This document shows positions 1-7,873 of a stretch of DNA of 31,106 nt, piece after piece. The position numbers and the translations under genes are program-made. Below the pieces are notes generated by a model that was not told the DNA's origin, ran no database searches, and saw only the letters and a program-made list of their open reading frames with translations. The DNA is taken from positions 1 through 31,106 of the forward strand of contig CAZNGF010000034.1 in the NCBI GenBank assembly GCA_964572855.1, written 5' to 3'. Origin of the DNA: CAZNGF01 sp964572855. Lineage in GTDB: Bacteria > Bipolaricaulota > Bipolaricaulia > RBG-16-55-9 > JAJCYT01. Positions within the stretch are counted from its first letter, which is position 1, and every line of letters begins with the position of its first letter.

Positions 1-1560
1 GGCTGGATCGATTGCGCGTCCGGCGTCTTCTGGATCGCGATTGCGGGGTGCAGGACGGTCGTGTCCTCCTCGTCCTCGTTGTCGGACGGGTCGGGGTCGC
101 TGTTGTCGCTGCTCACCTGGGCGGCGTTGGTCAGCGTGTCGCCGGCGAAGTCGGCGTCCACCGTGGCGCTGAGCGCGATCTGGACCGTGCCGCCGTTGGG
201 GACGGTGCCCAGGCTGCAGCTGACGCTGTCCCCGCTCACCTGACAGCTCCCCTGGTCGGGCTGGGCGCTGGCGCCGCTGACGCCGGCCGGGAGCTGGTCG
301 GTGACGACCACGTTGCTGGCGTCCGAGGGGCCGGCGTTGGTGACGGTGAGCGTCCACTGGATCGGTTGGCCCACCGTGACCGGGTCGAGCGCGTCGGTCT
401 TTTGGATCGAGAGGTCCGCGCCCTCGACGGCCGTGTCCTCCTCGTCCTCGTTGTCGGACGGGTCGGGGTCGTTGTGGTCGCTGTCGACGCGGGCGACGTT
501 GGTCAGGCTCGTGCTGGCGAAGTTCGGGCTGACTTGCACCGTGATCTCGACCGTGGCGCTGGCGCCGTTGGCAAGTAAGCCGAGGTCGCAGGTGACGGTT
601 CCGCTCGCGAAGGTGCAGCTCGCCGGGCTGGCGCTCTGGAACACGACGCCGGCCGGCAGCGCGTCGGTGACCACGGTGTTGGGCGCGTCCGACGGCCCGT
701 CGTTTTGCACCGTGAGCTGCCAGGTGAGGTTTTCGCCCACCGAAACCGGGTCGGTCGAGTCGGTCTTCTGAATCGAGAGGTCCGAGGCCACGTTGACCGA
801 GTCGCTGTCCTGATCGTCCTCGCTCGGGTTGTCGTTGCCGGGCGTCGAGTCGGGGTCGAACTGATCGGAGGCGCTCACCTGCGCGGTGTTGACCGCGCCG
901 CCGCTGGCGGTCACCTCGGCGACGATCTGGAGTTCAGCCGTCTCGCCGGCGACGAGGCCGCCCACGGTCCAGCTCGCCCCGTCGTAGCTGCCCTGGCTGG
1001 CGCTGGAGGAAACCAGGCTCAAGCCCGCCGGCAGCGGGTCGCTGACCGTCACGCCGGTGGCCGCGTCCGGGCCGGCGTTGCTCAGTTGGATCGTGAACGT
1101 GACCGCGTCGCCCACGGCCGGGGTGGCGTCGTCGACGGCCTTGGTCAGGCTCAGGTCGACGGCCGGAACGACCTCGACGGAGGCGCTGTCCTGGTCGTCC
1201 TCGCTGGGGTCATTGTTGCCGGGCGTCGAGTCGGGGTCGAGCGTGGTGGCGGCAAACACCTGGGCCTCGTTGGTGAGCGCCCCGCTGGCGCTCACCAGGG
1301 CCGTGAGCTGCAGCGTGGCCGTCTCCCCCACCGCCAGGTTGCCCACGGTCCAGAGGTCGCTGCCGGGGTCGTAGCCGCCCTGGCTGGCCGCGGCGCCCTG
1401 GAACTCGAGCCCGTTCGGGAGCGGGTCGCTCACGCTCACGCCGGTGGCCTCGTTGGGCCCGGCGTTGCTGACCGCGACCGTGAAGGTCACGCTCTGACCC
1501 ACGCTGGGCGCGGCGTCGTTGACCGACTTGCTCAAGCTCAGGTCGGCCAGTTCGGCGTCC
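1..1560 (-). repeat. Tandem DUF11-coding repeats with near-identical DNA segments
   Basis: The surface-protein gene repeats with a period of about 370-390 bp (124-130 codons). Bases 60-99 and 432-471 are identical over 40 bp, 372 bp apart. Bases 834-859 and 1215-1240 are identical over 26 bp, 381 bp apart. The conserved blocks encode Asp-rich ends of repeats (DPDPSDNEDEED, and DSTPGN followed by PSEDDQDS). The repeats fall into two subtypes, 1-2 and 3-4, which suggests pairwise duplication. Acidic DxDxDN-like stretches could bind Ca2+, but that is inference. Confidence 0.85.
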
Positions 1561-2444
1561 GCGGGCGGCTCGTCGGTCGGGGGCTCGTCGGCGGGGGGTG
1601 GGTCGGCCAGCGCCACGGGACAGCCGTCGATGAAGTCATCGCTTGAGGTCAACAGGCAGGTGAAGTAGTCCTCGCTCTCGCCGAAGACGAAGTCGCCCGA
1701 GCCGTCCCAGCCCGCGCCGCCCAGCGCGACGGGCGCGAAGGCGTCCTCGTCCACGGGCTCGGTCGTGACCGTGAGGCGCGTCCAGAGCTCGCCGGGGCGG
1801 TTGCCCGTCAGGATCGCCGGCAGCTGGACGAATTCGCTGTCGCCGGGCTCGAGGTTGTAAGGCGCTTGATCCAATCGGAGGTTCTGGATCGCCCACTCCG
1901 CGGCCACCGGGCCGGTGAAGATCGGCAGCGCGCCGCGCCCCTCGCCCGGGACGGGCGGCAGGTCGGTGCCCTGCGGGCAGTCCGAGGCGCCCTGCCAGCG
2001 GCCGTCGTGGTCCCAGTCGAACAGCGCGTTGAAGTAGAGCGGTCCCGCCACCGCGTCCTCGGGGACGGTCACCTGGACTTCGAAGACCGCCGGCGCGCAG
2101 GTCAAAAAGCTGCTGGGCACCCAGCCGTCGTCCTCGTCCTTGTCGATCAGCAGCGCGTTGTCCTCGAGCGTGACGTCGAGCCCGAGGAAGGCGCGCTCGG
2201 TCGGGAAGCGGTGCAGCACGTAGCGCGGGTCGTCGAGGTCCGAAAAGGCGGACGGGAACACGGCGCGCTCGAACGGGCTCGTTTGCGCGTAGTTGGCAAA
2301 CAGGTCGTCGGGGGCGTCCCCGTAATCGCCCGTGGGGCCGGCGTTCGACTGGCTCGCACCGCCCACGGCCAGGGCGAGCAGCAGACAAAGCAACGCGCAC
2401 CCCACGCGCCCGAACGGCGGGCGCACTCCAATCCTCAACGCCAT
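1..2444 (-). CDS. Secreted GEVED/DUF11-repeat surface protein (3' end outside window)
   Basis: This minus-strand frame is open from ATG 2444 to the left edge, giving 814 codons with no stop. An AGGAGG (2451-2456) lies 6 nt before the ATG. A signal peptide is visible at residues about 1-35 (basic start, then CALLCLLLALAVGGA). The mature protein begins with GDYGDAPDD, typical of GEVED-domain proteins, and that domain closes with GESEDYF near residue 265. A Pro/Asp/Glu linker (PPPADEPPTDEPPAD) follows. DUF11 Ig-like repeats then start near residues 295, 427, 551 and 673, and a fifth begins near 800. Each opens like ADLSIQKTD and carries NAGP(S/N) and SDPLP or TDxLPAGV. No anchor is visible because the C-terminus is missing. 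The domains point to an extracellular structural or adhesive protein; ligand and role are unknown. The leader carries a c-di-GMP-type riboswitch. The family call is firm, the function inferred. Confidence 0.9.
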   Translation of the reverse strand, partial: MALRIGVRPPFGRVGCALLCLLLALAVGGASQSNAGPTGDYGDAPDDLFANYAQTSPFERAVFPSAFSDLDDPRYVLHRFPTERAFLGLDVTLEDNALLIDKDEDDGWVPSSFLTCAPAVFEVQVTVPEDAVAGPLYFNALFDWDHDGRWQGASDCPQGTDLPPVPGEGRGALPIFTGPVAAEWAIQNLRLDQAPYNLEPGDSEFVQLPAILTGNRPGELWTRLTVTTEPVDEDAFAPVALGGAGWDGSGDFVFGESEDYFTCLLTSSDDFIDGCPVALADPPPADEPPTDEPPADAELADLSLSKSVNDAAPSVGQSVTFTVAVSNAGPNEATGVSVSDPLPNGLEFQGAAASQGGYDPGSDLWTVGNLAVGETATLQLTALVSASGALTNEAQVFAATTLDPDSTPGNNDPSEDDQDSASVEVVPAVDLSLTKAVDDATPAVGDAVTFTIQLSNAGPDAATGVTVSDPLPAGLSLVSSSASQGSYDGASWTVGGLVAGETAELQIVAEVTASGGAVNTAQVSASDQFDPDSTPGNDNPSEDDQDSDSVNVASDLSIQKTDSTDPVSVGENLTWQLTVQNDGPSDAPNTVVTDALPAGVVFQSASPASCTFASGTVTCDLGLLANGASATVEITVQVSPNFASTSLTNVARVDSDHNDPDPSDNEDEEDTAVEGADLSIQKTDALDPVTVGQPIQWTLTVTNAGPSDASNVVVTDQLPAGVSGASAQPDQGSCQVSGDSVSCSLGTVPNGGTVQIALSATVDADFAGDTLTNAAQVSSDNSDPDPSDNEDEEDTTVLHPAIAIQKTPDAQSIQ

Positions 2445-2530
2445 GATGGACCTCCTTGGCATAAGCCACGCTGATAAAGGGACGGGGAACGTCGAGGAGA
2501 GGTGATCGACCGCTCGTGCGTCGGGATGTG

Positions 2531-2581
2531 AAAAACAGTGAAACCTCGACTTGAGCAGTTCATGTCACTCCTCAAGCGAGG
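2531..2581 (-). terminator. Intrinsic terminator, probable riboswitch expression platform
   Basis: On the minus strand, the arm CTCGCTTGAG (from 2580) pairs with CTCAAG-T-CGAG (2555-2545). This gives a stem of about 10-11 bp with one bulged U and a 15-nt loop. It is followed by TTTCACTGTTTTT (2543-2531). It lies directly after the aptamer 3' strand (2586) and about 90 nt before the ATG, the place for a transcription-control platform. The CGCTT in its 5' arm could also pair with AAGCG in the hairpin at 2660-2676, a possible antiterminator (inference). Confidence 0.65.
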
Positions 2582-2585
2582 CTTT

Positions 2586-2655
2586 TCGGTAGCCCGGCCA
2601 TCTCCCTCGCGGGGAGACCCGTGGCTTTGTGTCCCCGCCTCGCGGCGGGTTTACC
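2586..2655 (-). promoter_or_regulatory. Cyclic-di-GMP-I (GEMM-I) type riboswitch aptamer
   Basis: Read on the minus strand, the segment has the GEMM-I elements in order. GGTAAACC (2655-2648) is followed by a P2 hairpin, CCCGCC-GCGA-GGCGGG, closed by a GNRA tetraloop. Then come GGGACACAAAGCC (family form GGGACGCAAAGCC, one change), a P3 hairpin closed by GCCA/TGGC and containing CGGGTCT, and CCGGGCTACCGA ending at 2586. GGTA and TACC form P1. The base that is A in the 3',3'-cGAMP-sensing Geobacter variants falls on a G here (either G of GGTAAACC), so c-di-GMP is the likelier ligand. A separate 7-bp hairpin (2660-2676) precedes it. The aptamer sits 142 nt upstream of the GEVED/DUF11 gene in the same direction. 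Confidence 0.85.
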
Positions 2656-2722
2656 TTTTCGAAGCGCTTCGCTTCGTTGGTCCCCTTTGGTTTTTCGCTG
2701 CCAACCTCAATTTTTGCGACCC

Positions 2723-2751
2723 ATTATATAACATCTTGTTGAGATGAGCAA
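2723..2751 (-). promoter_or_regulatory. Second sigma70-like promoter of the surface-protein gene
   Basis: A perfect -10 TATAAT (2723-2728) lies 17 nt from a weak -35 TTGCTC (2746-2751). Transcription would start near 2716, still upstream of the aptamer. Its -35 overlaps the inverted repeat TTGTTG-N7-CAACAA (2736-2754), so a protein bound there could affect this promoter and the start of the upstream one. Confidence 0.5.
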
Positions 2752-2763
2752 CAACTGTATCCT

Positions 2764-2792
2764 ACTATAAACCGTTTTGCACGCTTTGTCAA
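2764..2792 (-). promoter_or_regulatory. Strong sigma70-like promoter of the riboswitch/surface-protein gene
   Basis: Consensus -35 TTGACA (2787-2792), a 17-nt spacer and -10 TATAGT (2764-2769). The predicted start is near 2757. It directs minus-strand transcription through the aptamer, leaving about 100 nt of leader before the aptamer. Confidence 0.75.
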
Positions 2793-2797
2793 GTGGT

Positions 2798-2829
2798 TTG
2801 CGGTGGTTTGTCCCTGTGCGCCACCGCAA
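2798..2829. repeat. Inverted repeat between the divergent promoters
   Basis: TTGCGGTGG (2798-2806) and CCACCGCAA (2821-2829) form a perfect 9-bp inverted repeat with a 14-nt spacer. It sits just upstream of the -35 at 2787-2792. No U tract follows on either strand. It could be an operator or a transcript hairpin. I see no gene between 2793 and 2899. Confidence 0.5.
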
Positions 2830-2899
2830 GGCGCCTTCCATCGTAGGCCAACGGGCGCGGCGCGTCGGTTGCGCAGGAAACCACGGGCAGGCGCGCGCC

Positions 2900-2928
2900 T
2901 TGCAAAGCCGGGGCCTGTTGGGTAGGAT
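2900..2928 (+). promoter_or_regulatory. Promoter of tRNA-Tyr
   Basis: -35 TTGCAA (2900-2905), a 17-nt spacer and -10 TAGGAT (2923-2928). The predicted start near 2935 is about 19 nt before the tRNA 5' end. Confidence 0.55.
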
Positions 2929-2953
2929 GTGGGCGCTTCCACCGAAGCGATCT

Positions 2954-3038
2954 GGAGGGATACCCAAGCGGACAACGGGGGCAGACTGTAAATCTGCTGC
3001 TACTGGCTTCGGGGGTTCGAATCCTCCTCCCTCCACCA
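2954..3038 (+). tRNA. tRNA-Tyr (GTA)
   Basis: The acceptor GGAGGGA (2954-2960) pairs with TCCCTCC (3028-3034). Discriminator A is at 3035 and encoded CCA at 3036-3038. The anticodon GTA lies at 2988-2990 in the loop CTGTAAA. The long variable arm is the class II form expected of bacterial tRNA-Tyr. The T arm contains GGTTCGAATC. tRNA-Tyr just upstream of tuf is a common bacterial arrangement, often with tRNA-Gly between Tyr and Thr; no tRNA-Gly is present here. Confidence 0.97.
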
Positions 3039-3049
3039 GAGGGTGCGAG

Positions 3050-3078
3050 TTGACAAGGGCGAACAGCTTGGTTAAACT
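3050..3078 (+). promoter_or_regulatory. Promoter of tRNA-Thr/tuf
   Basis: -35 TTGACA (3050-3055), a 17-nt spacer and -10 TAAACT (3073-3078). The predicted start is near 3085. The early transcript then contains a 7-bp inverted repeat, TCAAGAA (3091-3097) with TTCTTGA (3103-3109), which may be a processing hairpin before the tRNA. Confidence 0.7.
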
Positions 3079-3131
3079 GTCCCGCGCCGGTCAAGAATCC
3101 CTTTCTTGATCCTGTATCCGTATTGTTCGGT

Positions 3132-3207
3132 GCCCGTGTAGCTCAGTCGGCAGAGCGTTACCTTGGTAAGGTAAAGGTCGGCGGTTCGATTCCGCTCGCG
3201 GGCTCCA
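3132..3207 (+). tRNA. tRNA-Thr (GGT)
   Basis: The acceptor GCCCGTG (3132-3138) pairs with CGCGGGC (3197-3203), including one G-U. Discriminator T is at 3204 and encoded CCA at 3205-3207. The anticodon is GGT within CTTGGTAAG. The D arm contains GCTCAGTCGGCAGAGC and the T arm GGTTCGATTCC. It lies 70 nt before tuf and is probably co-transcribed with it. Confidence 0.97.
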
Positions 3208-3277
3208 GGGATGGGCGCGGGTTGATTTCACTGCAAAGCAAAACCTTTAACGAAGAACACACTCAGGAGGTCGAAAG

Positions 3278-4486
<1,209 letters not shown>

Positions 4487-4489
4487 GCC

Positions 4490-4636
4490 ATGCGCGAACT
4501 GGTGACGCTCTCGTGTTCGGGGTGCAAGCGGCGCAACTACGCGACGTCGAAGAACACCAAGACGACGCGCGCCAAGTTGAACCTGCGCAAGTACTGCAAG
4601 TGGTGCCGGCAGCACACCGAGCACAAGGAAGTGTAA
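4490..4636 (+). CDS. rpmG: Ribosomal protein bL33
   Basis: A 48-residue protein of the large subunit, starting 3 nt after the tuf stop. The sequence begins MRELVTLSCSGCKRRNYAT and has the zinc-binding pairs CSGC (residues 9-12) and CKWC (36-39), so this is the zinc (C+) form. A basic stretch with KNTKTTRAKLNLRKY is typical of L33. The order tuf-rpmG-tRNA-Trp-secE-nusG is widespread in bacteria. Because the gap to tuf is so short, translation is probably coupled to it. Confidence 0.95.
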   Translation: MRELVTLSCSGCKRRNYATSKNTKTTRAKLNLRKYCKWCRQHTEHKEV

Positions 4637-4649
4637 TACGGTACAATCC

Positions 4650-4681
4650 CCTTCGACCGGCGCCCGCGCGCCGGTCGAAGG
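4650..4681 (+). other. Perfect 13-bp hairpin before tRNA-Trp
   Basis: CCTTCGACCGGCG (4650-4662) pairs with CGCCGGTCGAAGG (4669-4681) around a 6-nt loop. It starts 13 nt after the rpmG stop and ends 6 nt before tRNA-Trp. No U tract follows, so a classic intrinsic terminator is unlikely. An RNA-processing site releasing tRNA-Trp, or an mRNA 3'-end stabiliser for tuf-rpmG, fits better (inference). Confidence 0.65.
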
Positions 4682-4687
4682 CCACGT

Positions 4688-4763
4688 AGGCTCGTAGCTC
4701 AACTGGAAGAGCACCGGTCTCCAAAACCGGGGGTTGGGGGTTCAAGTCCTCCCGGGCCTGCCA
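4688..4763 (+). tRNA. tRNA-Trp (CCA)
   Basis: The acceptor AGGCTCG (4688-4694) pairs with CGGGCCT (4753-4759), with one T-G. Discriminator G is at 4760 and encoded CCA at 4761-4763. The anticodon CCA lies in the loop TCTCCAAAA with stem CCGGT/ACCGG. The T arm contains GGTTCAAGTCC. tRNA-Trp directly before secE is a conserved arrangement. Confidence 0.97.
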
Positions 4764-4830
4764 CGAGGAAGGGCGTTGCCCGAACGCCCAGGTGGCTCGA
4801 TCCGAGCCGAAACTCCATGTGAGGGGAATC

Positions 4831-5019
4831 ATGTTCGAGAAAGCGAAACGGTTCTTGTTGGAAGTGCGCGCCGAGCTCAAGAAGGTAAGTTGGCCCACCC
4901 GTGCCGAGACCACCACGCTCACGCTGCTGGTGGTGTTCATGGTCATCCTGATGACCGTCTACATCGGTGCCTGGGACTTCATCCTGCAACGCGCGGTCAC
5001 CTTCTTGCTGAACCGCTAA
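4831..5019 (+). CDS. secE: Preprotein translocase subunit SecE
   Basis: A 62-residue single-span membrane protein that stabilises SecY in the Sec channel. The amphipathic N-terminus with ELKKVSWPTRAE is the family signature. One transmembrane helix follows at residues about 28-50 (TLLVVFMVILMTVYIGAW). The ATG follows GAGGGG. An in-frame ATG at 4792 would add 13 residues unlike the family and was not used. nusG starts 14 nt downstream, the usual secE-nusG pair. Confidence 0.95.
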   Translation: MFEKAKRFLLEVRAELKKVSWPTRAETTTLTLLVVFMVILMTVYIGAWDFILQRAVTFLLNR

Positions 5020-5033
5020 AGGGGACGTCCGCC

Positions 5034-6143
5034 GTGAAAAAGTGGTACGCGATTCAGACCTACGCCGGCAGCGAGCTCAAGGTCGCCGAGCAGCTCGAGG
5101 AGCGCGTGGAGGAACTCGACCTGGACAAGGCGGTCGTGGCCTACACCGTGAACGGGGAGAAACAGCGCTTCCTCGTCCCGGTCGAGGAGGTCATCACCTC
5201 CAAGAGCCGCCGCGGCGCGCCGGGTGACCTGCGGCTCCCGTACTACAGTTCGGACCAGGCCGGCCTGGCCCAGAAGTACGAGGTCGTGGTCGAGCCCAAC
5301 AAGCGCGTGCAGCGCGGCGAGCTGGTCGCGCACAAGCCCAAGCGCTTCGTGAGCGAGGACGTCACCGTGACCGAGGTCGAACCCCTGCACCGCGTCATCA
5401 TCGAGCTCACCAACCGCAACGAAGAGACCTACCTCATCCCGCAGGAGCTGCGTCTGCGCCGCGACATCCGGCTCAACGAGCGCGTGCTGAGCGGCGTGCC
5501 GCTCACCATCGACTCGGACCCGCGCTTCATGGTCAAAAACCGCGGCAAGGTCGTGGTGCGCGACCGCGTCAAGCGGCTCACCTTCGAGCGCGCCGACGGC
5601 GAGACGGTGGTCGAGGTCATTCCCGAGAAGTACCTGAGCCGCAAGGTGCGCGAGGGCGCCAAGCTCAAGGAGGGGGACCTGCTGGAGCAGGAGGACAAGA
5701 TTTACTCCCGGGCCACCGGGATGGTCAAGCTGAAGGAGTACAAGGACAAGCGCGTGCTCACGGTGCAGCGCATCGAAAAGCGCCGCCTGTTCCCGGGCTA
5801 CCTGTTCGCCCGCATGGACATGAACGCCGACACGGCCAAGCTCGTCGAGGGCGAGGTCAAGTGCCGGTTCGTGGGCGACCCGCCTATGCCCATTCGCGAG
5901 GACGAGATGAAGGTCGTCAAGCGCAAGGTGGGCCTGCTCGAGGTGCCCAAGCGCGAGAAGCCCAAGATCGAGGTCGACTTCACCATCGGCGAGGTCGTCG
6001 AGATCGTCGAGGGGCCGTTTGCCGACTTCACCGGCGAGATCACGCGCATCGACAAGGACCACGAGGAGCTGACCGTGATGGTCAAGATCTTCGGGCGCGA
6101 GACCCCGGTGACGCTGAGCTTCGAGGGCGTGGAAAAACTGTAA
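5034..6143 (+). CDS. nusG: Transcription factor NusG with large central insertion
   Basis: NusG binds the RNA polymerase clamp to modulate pausing and termination, and links it to the ribosome or Rho. At 369 residues it is about twice the usual ~180. The N-terminal NGN domain begins KKWYAIQTYAGSE and is interrupted near residue 60 (after VEEVITSK). It resumes near residue 250 with EKRRLFPGYLFARMDMN. The 180-190 residues between are a beta-rich, charged insertion of hairpin-like units (RGELVAHKPKRF, EGDLLEQEDKIYSR). The layout matches the domain II insertion I recall in Thermotoga NusG. The C-terminal KOW domain is intact (GEVVEIVEGPFADFTGEI, then KIFGRETPV). The start is GTG, with AAGGGG 10 nt before it. 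Confidence 0.95.
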   Translation: MKKWYAIQTYAGSELKVAEQLEERVEELDLDKAVVAYTVNGEKQRFLVPVEEVITSKSRRGAPGDLRLPYYSSDQAGLAQKYEVVVEPNKRVQRGELVAHKPKRFVSEDVTVTEVEPLHRVIIELTNRNEETYLIPQELRLRRDIRLNERVLSGVPLTIDSDPRFMVKNRGKVVVRDRVKRLTFERADGETVVEVIPEKYLSRKVREGAKLKEGDLLEQEDKIYSRATGMVKLKEYKDKRVLTVQRIEKRRLFPGYLFARMDMNADTAKLVEGEVKCRFVGDPPMPIREDEMKVVKRKVGLLEVPKREKPKIEVDFTIGEVVEIVEGPFADFTGEITRIDKDHEELTVMVKIFGRETPVTLSFEGVEKL

Positions 6144-6156
6144 GCGAGGTGCGCAT

Positions 6157-6591
6157 ATGGGAAAGAAACCCGTGGACGCCGTCATCAAACTGCAAATCCC
6201 GGCCGGTGGCGCAACGCCGGCCCCGCCCGTGGGCCCGGCGCTGGGCGAGCACAAGGTCAACATCATGGACTTCTGCAAGAAGTTCAACGACGCCACGGCC
6301 GAGATGGAAAAGGGTCTGATCGTGCCGGTGGCGATCTCGGTCTACAAGGACAAGTCGTTCGACTTCGAGCTCAAGCAGCCGCCGGCGGCGATCCTGATCA
6401 AGAAGGCGGCGGGCGTGAACAAGGGGTCGAGCGAGTCCAACCAGATCAAGGTGGGCCGCATCACCCGGGACCAGCTCCGGAAGGTGGCCGAGTTCAAGAT
6501 GCCGGATCTCAACGCCAACGACATCGAGGGCGCCATGCGGATTATGGAGGGCACGGCCCGCAACATGGGCATCGAGGTCGTCGAGGGCTAG
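6157..6591 (+). CDS. rplK: Ribosomal protein uL11
   Basis: Stalk-base protein of the large subunit, next to the GTPase-associated rRNA. Its 144 residues are a normal length. The N-terminal domain starts with VIKLQIPAGGATPAPPVGPALG, which forms the proline-rich switch, and includes NIMDFCKKFN. The C-terminal RNA-binding domain ends with DIEGAMRIMEGTARNMGI. It starts 13 nt after nusG and 10 nt before rplA, in the standard order. Confidence 0.97.
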   Translation: MGKKPVDAVIKLQIPAGGATPAPPVGPALGEHKVNIMDFCKKFNDATAEMEKGLIVPVAISVYKDKSFDFELKQPPAAILIKKAAGVNKGSSESNQIKVGRITRDQLRKVAEFKMPDLNANDIEGAMRIMEGTARNMGIEVVEG

Positions 6592-6601
6592 GGGAGCGAG
6601 T

Positions 6602-7312
6602 ATGAGCACGCGTGGCAAACGATATGCAGGCTTGCTGGAGAAGGTCAACCGCGAGCACTTCTACCCCCTGGACGAGGGGATCGGGTTGCTCAAGGACACG
6701 GCCTCGGCCAAGTTCGACGAGTCCGTCGACGTCGTGTTCCGTCTGGGGATCGACCCCAAGCGGAACGAAAACCGCATCCGCAGCACGGTGGTCATGCCCA
6801 AGGGGCTCGGCAAGACCGAGCGCATCGCCGTGTTCGCCAAGGGCGAGAAGCTGAGCGAGGCGGAGGAGGCGGGGGCCGATGTGGCCGGCGGCGACGACCT
6901 GGTCAAACGGGTCGAGGAGGGCTGGCTCGAGTTCGACCGCGTGATCGCCACCCCCGACATGATGAGCTCGGTGGGCAAGCTGGGGCGCATCCTGGGGCCC
7001 AGAGGCCTGATGCCGAGCCCGAAGTCGGGCACGGTCACCAACGAGGTGGCCGAGACGGTCAAGGAGATCAAGCTGGGCAAGGTCGAGTTCCGGCTCGACG
7101 ACTACGCCAACATCCACGCCCCGATCGGGCGCGCGTCCTTCGACGCCGAGGCGCTGCGGGAAAACCTGCTGGCGTTGGCCGAGGCGATTCAGCACGAGCG
7201 GCCCGAGGGCGTGAAGGGCAAGTACGTGCGCGGGGTGACGGTGTCCACGACGATGGGGCCGGGTGTCAAGCTGGACCCGGACGAGTTGACGCGCTTGGCC
7301 GCCGAGCGCTGA
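6602..7312 (+). CDS. rplA: Ribosomal protein uL1
   Basis: Protein of the L1 stalk, which guides tRNA out of the E site; 236 residues, full length. The two-domain fold is evident from MSTRGKRYAGLLEKV at the N-terminus, LGRILGPRGLMPSPKSGTV in the middle, and RGVTVSTTMGPGVKLD near the C-terminus. In many bacteria L1 represses its own operon by binding the rplK leader. Here only 13 nt separate nusG from rplK, so no such leader site is obvious. Confidence 0.97.
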   Translation: MSTRGKRYAGLLEKVNREHFYPLDEGIGLLKDTASAKFDESVDVVFRLGIDPKRNENRIRSTVVMPKGLGKTERIAVFAKGEKLSEAEEAGADVAGGDDLVKRVEEGWLEFDRVIATPDMMSSVGKLGRILGPRGLMPSPKSGTVTNEVAETVKEIKLGKVEFRLDDYANIHAPIGRASFDAEALRENLLALAEAIQHERPEGVKGKYVRGVTVSTTMGPGVKLDPDELTRLAAER

Positions 7313-7328
7313 GCCCCGAAGGAGAATT

Positions 7329-7838
7329 ATGCCGACCGAACGCAAAGTACAGGAAGTGGCGCAACTCAAGGAGAAGCTCGAGAGCGCCCAGGGCTTGGTG
7401 TTTACCGAGTTCGTGGGGCTGACGGCCAACGAGATGGTCGCGCTGCGCCGGGAGCTGCGCCAGAACGACCTGGAGTACCGGGTGGTCAAGAACCGCCTGG
7501 CCAGGATCGCCGCCAAGGAAGCCGGCGTCGAGATCGACCCCTTCCTGCAGGGGCCCACGGGCATCTGCTTCGGGTACGACGACCCGGCCTTGCCGTTCAA
7601 GCTGGCCAACCGGTTGGCCAAGAAGTACGGCAAGTACAAGCTCGTGGGCGGCTTCTTCGAAGGCAAGCCGGTCGAGGCCGATGAGATCGATGCGCTGGCC
7701 AACCTGCCCACCCATGAGGAGGCGCTCGCGCGCCTGGCCGCGACCCTCCAGGCGCCGGTGCAGAAGCTGGCCTCCGCGCTGGCCGGCACGGGGCGTAACC
7801 TAGCCGTCGTGTTGCGCGAAGTGAGCAAGCAAAAGTAA
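7329..7838 (+). CDS. rplJ: Ribosomal protein uL10
   Basis: Anchors the L7/L12 dimers to the stalk base; 169 residues. Family features are TEFVGLTANEMVALRRELR near the N-terminus and YRVVKNRLARIA. The C-terminal helix that binds L12 dimers follows, with LAATLQAPVQKLASAL and LAVVLREVSKQK. GGAG lies 4 nt before the ATG. Only 16 nt separate it from rplA, leaving no room for the long L10 leader of E. coli. Confidence 0.96.
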   Translation: MPTERKVQEVAQLKEKLESAQGLVFTEFVGLTANEMVALRRELRQNDLEYRVVKNRLARIAAKEAGVEIDPFLQGPTGICFGYDDPALPFKLANRLAKKYGKYKLVGGFFEGKPVEADEIDALANLPTHEEALARLAATLQAPVQKLASALAGTGRNLAVVLREVSKQK

Positions 7839-7873
7839 ACCGAAACTCGACCCAGCAAAAGGAGGACTTGGAC

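Noticed and set aside
2538..2747. A plus-strand 69-codon frame between the surface-protein gene and the tRNA genes
   Set aside because: It lies antisense to the riboswitch, terminator and promoter, has no ribosome site and no recognisable protein features.
3039..3131. A tRNA-Gly between tRNA-Tyr and tRNA-Thr, as in E. coli
   Set aside because: The gap holds a promoter and a short hairpin but no cloverleaf.
6144..6156. L1 operator in the rplK leader and L10 operator before rplJ
   Set aside because: Only 13 and 16 nt separate these genes from their predecessors, too little for the known leader structures.
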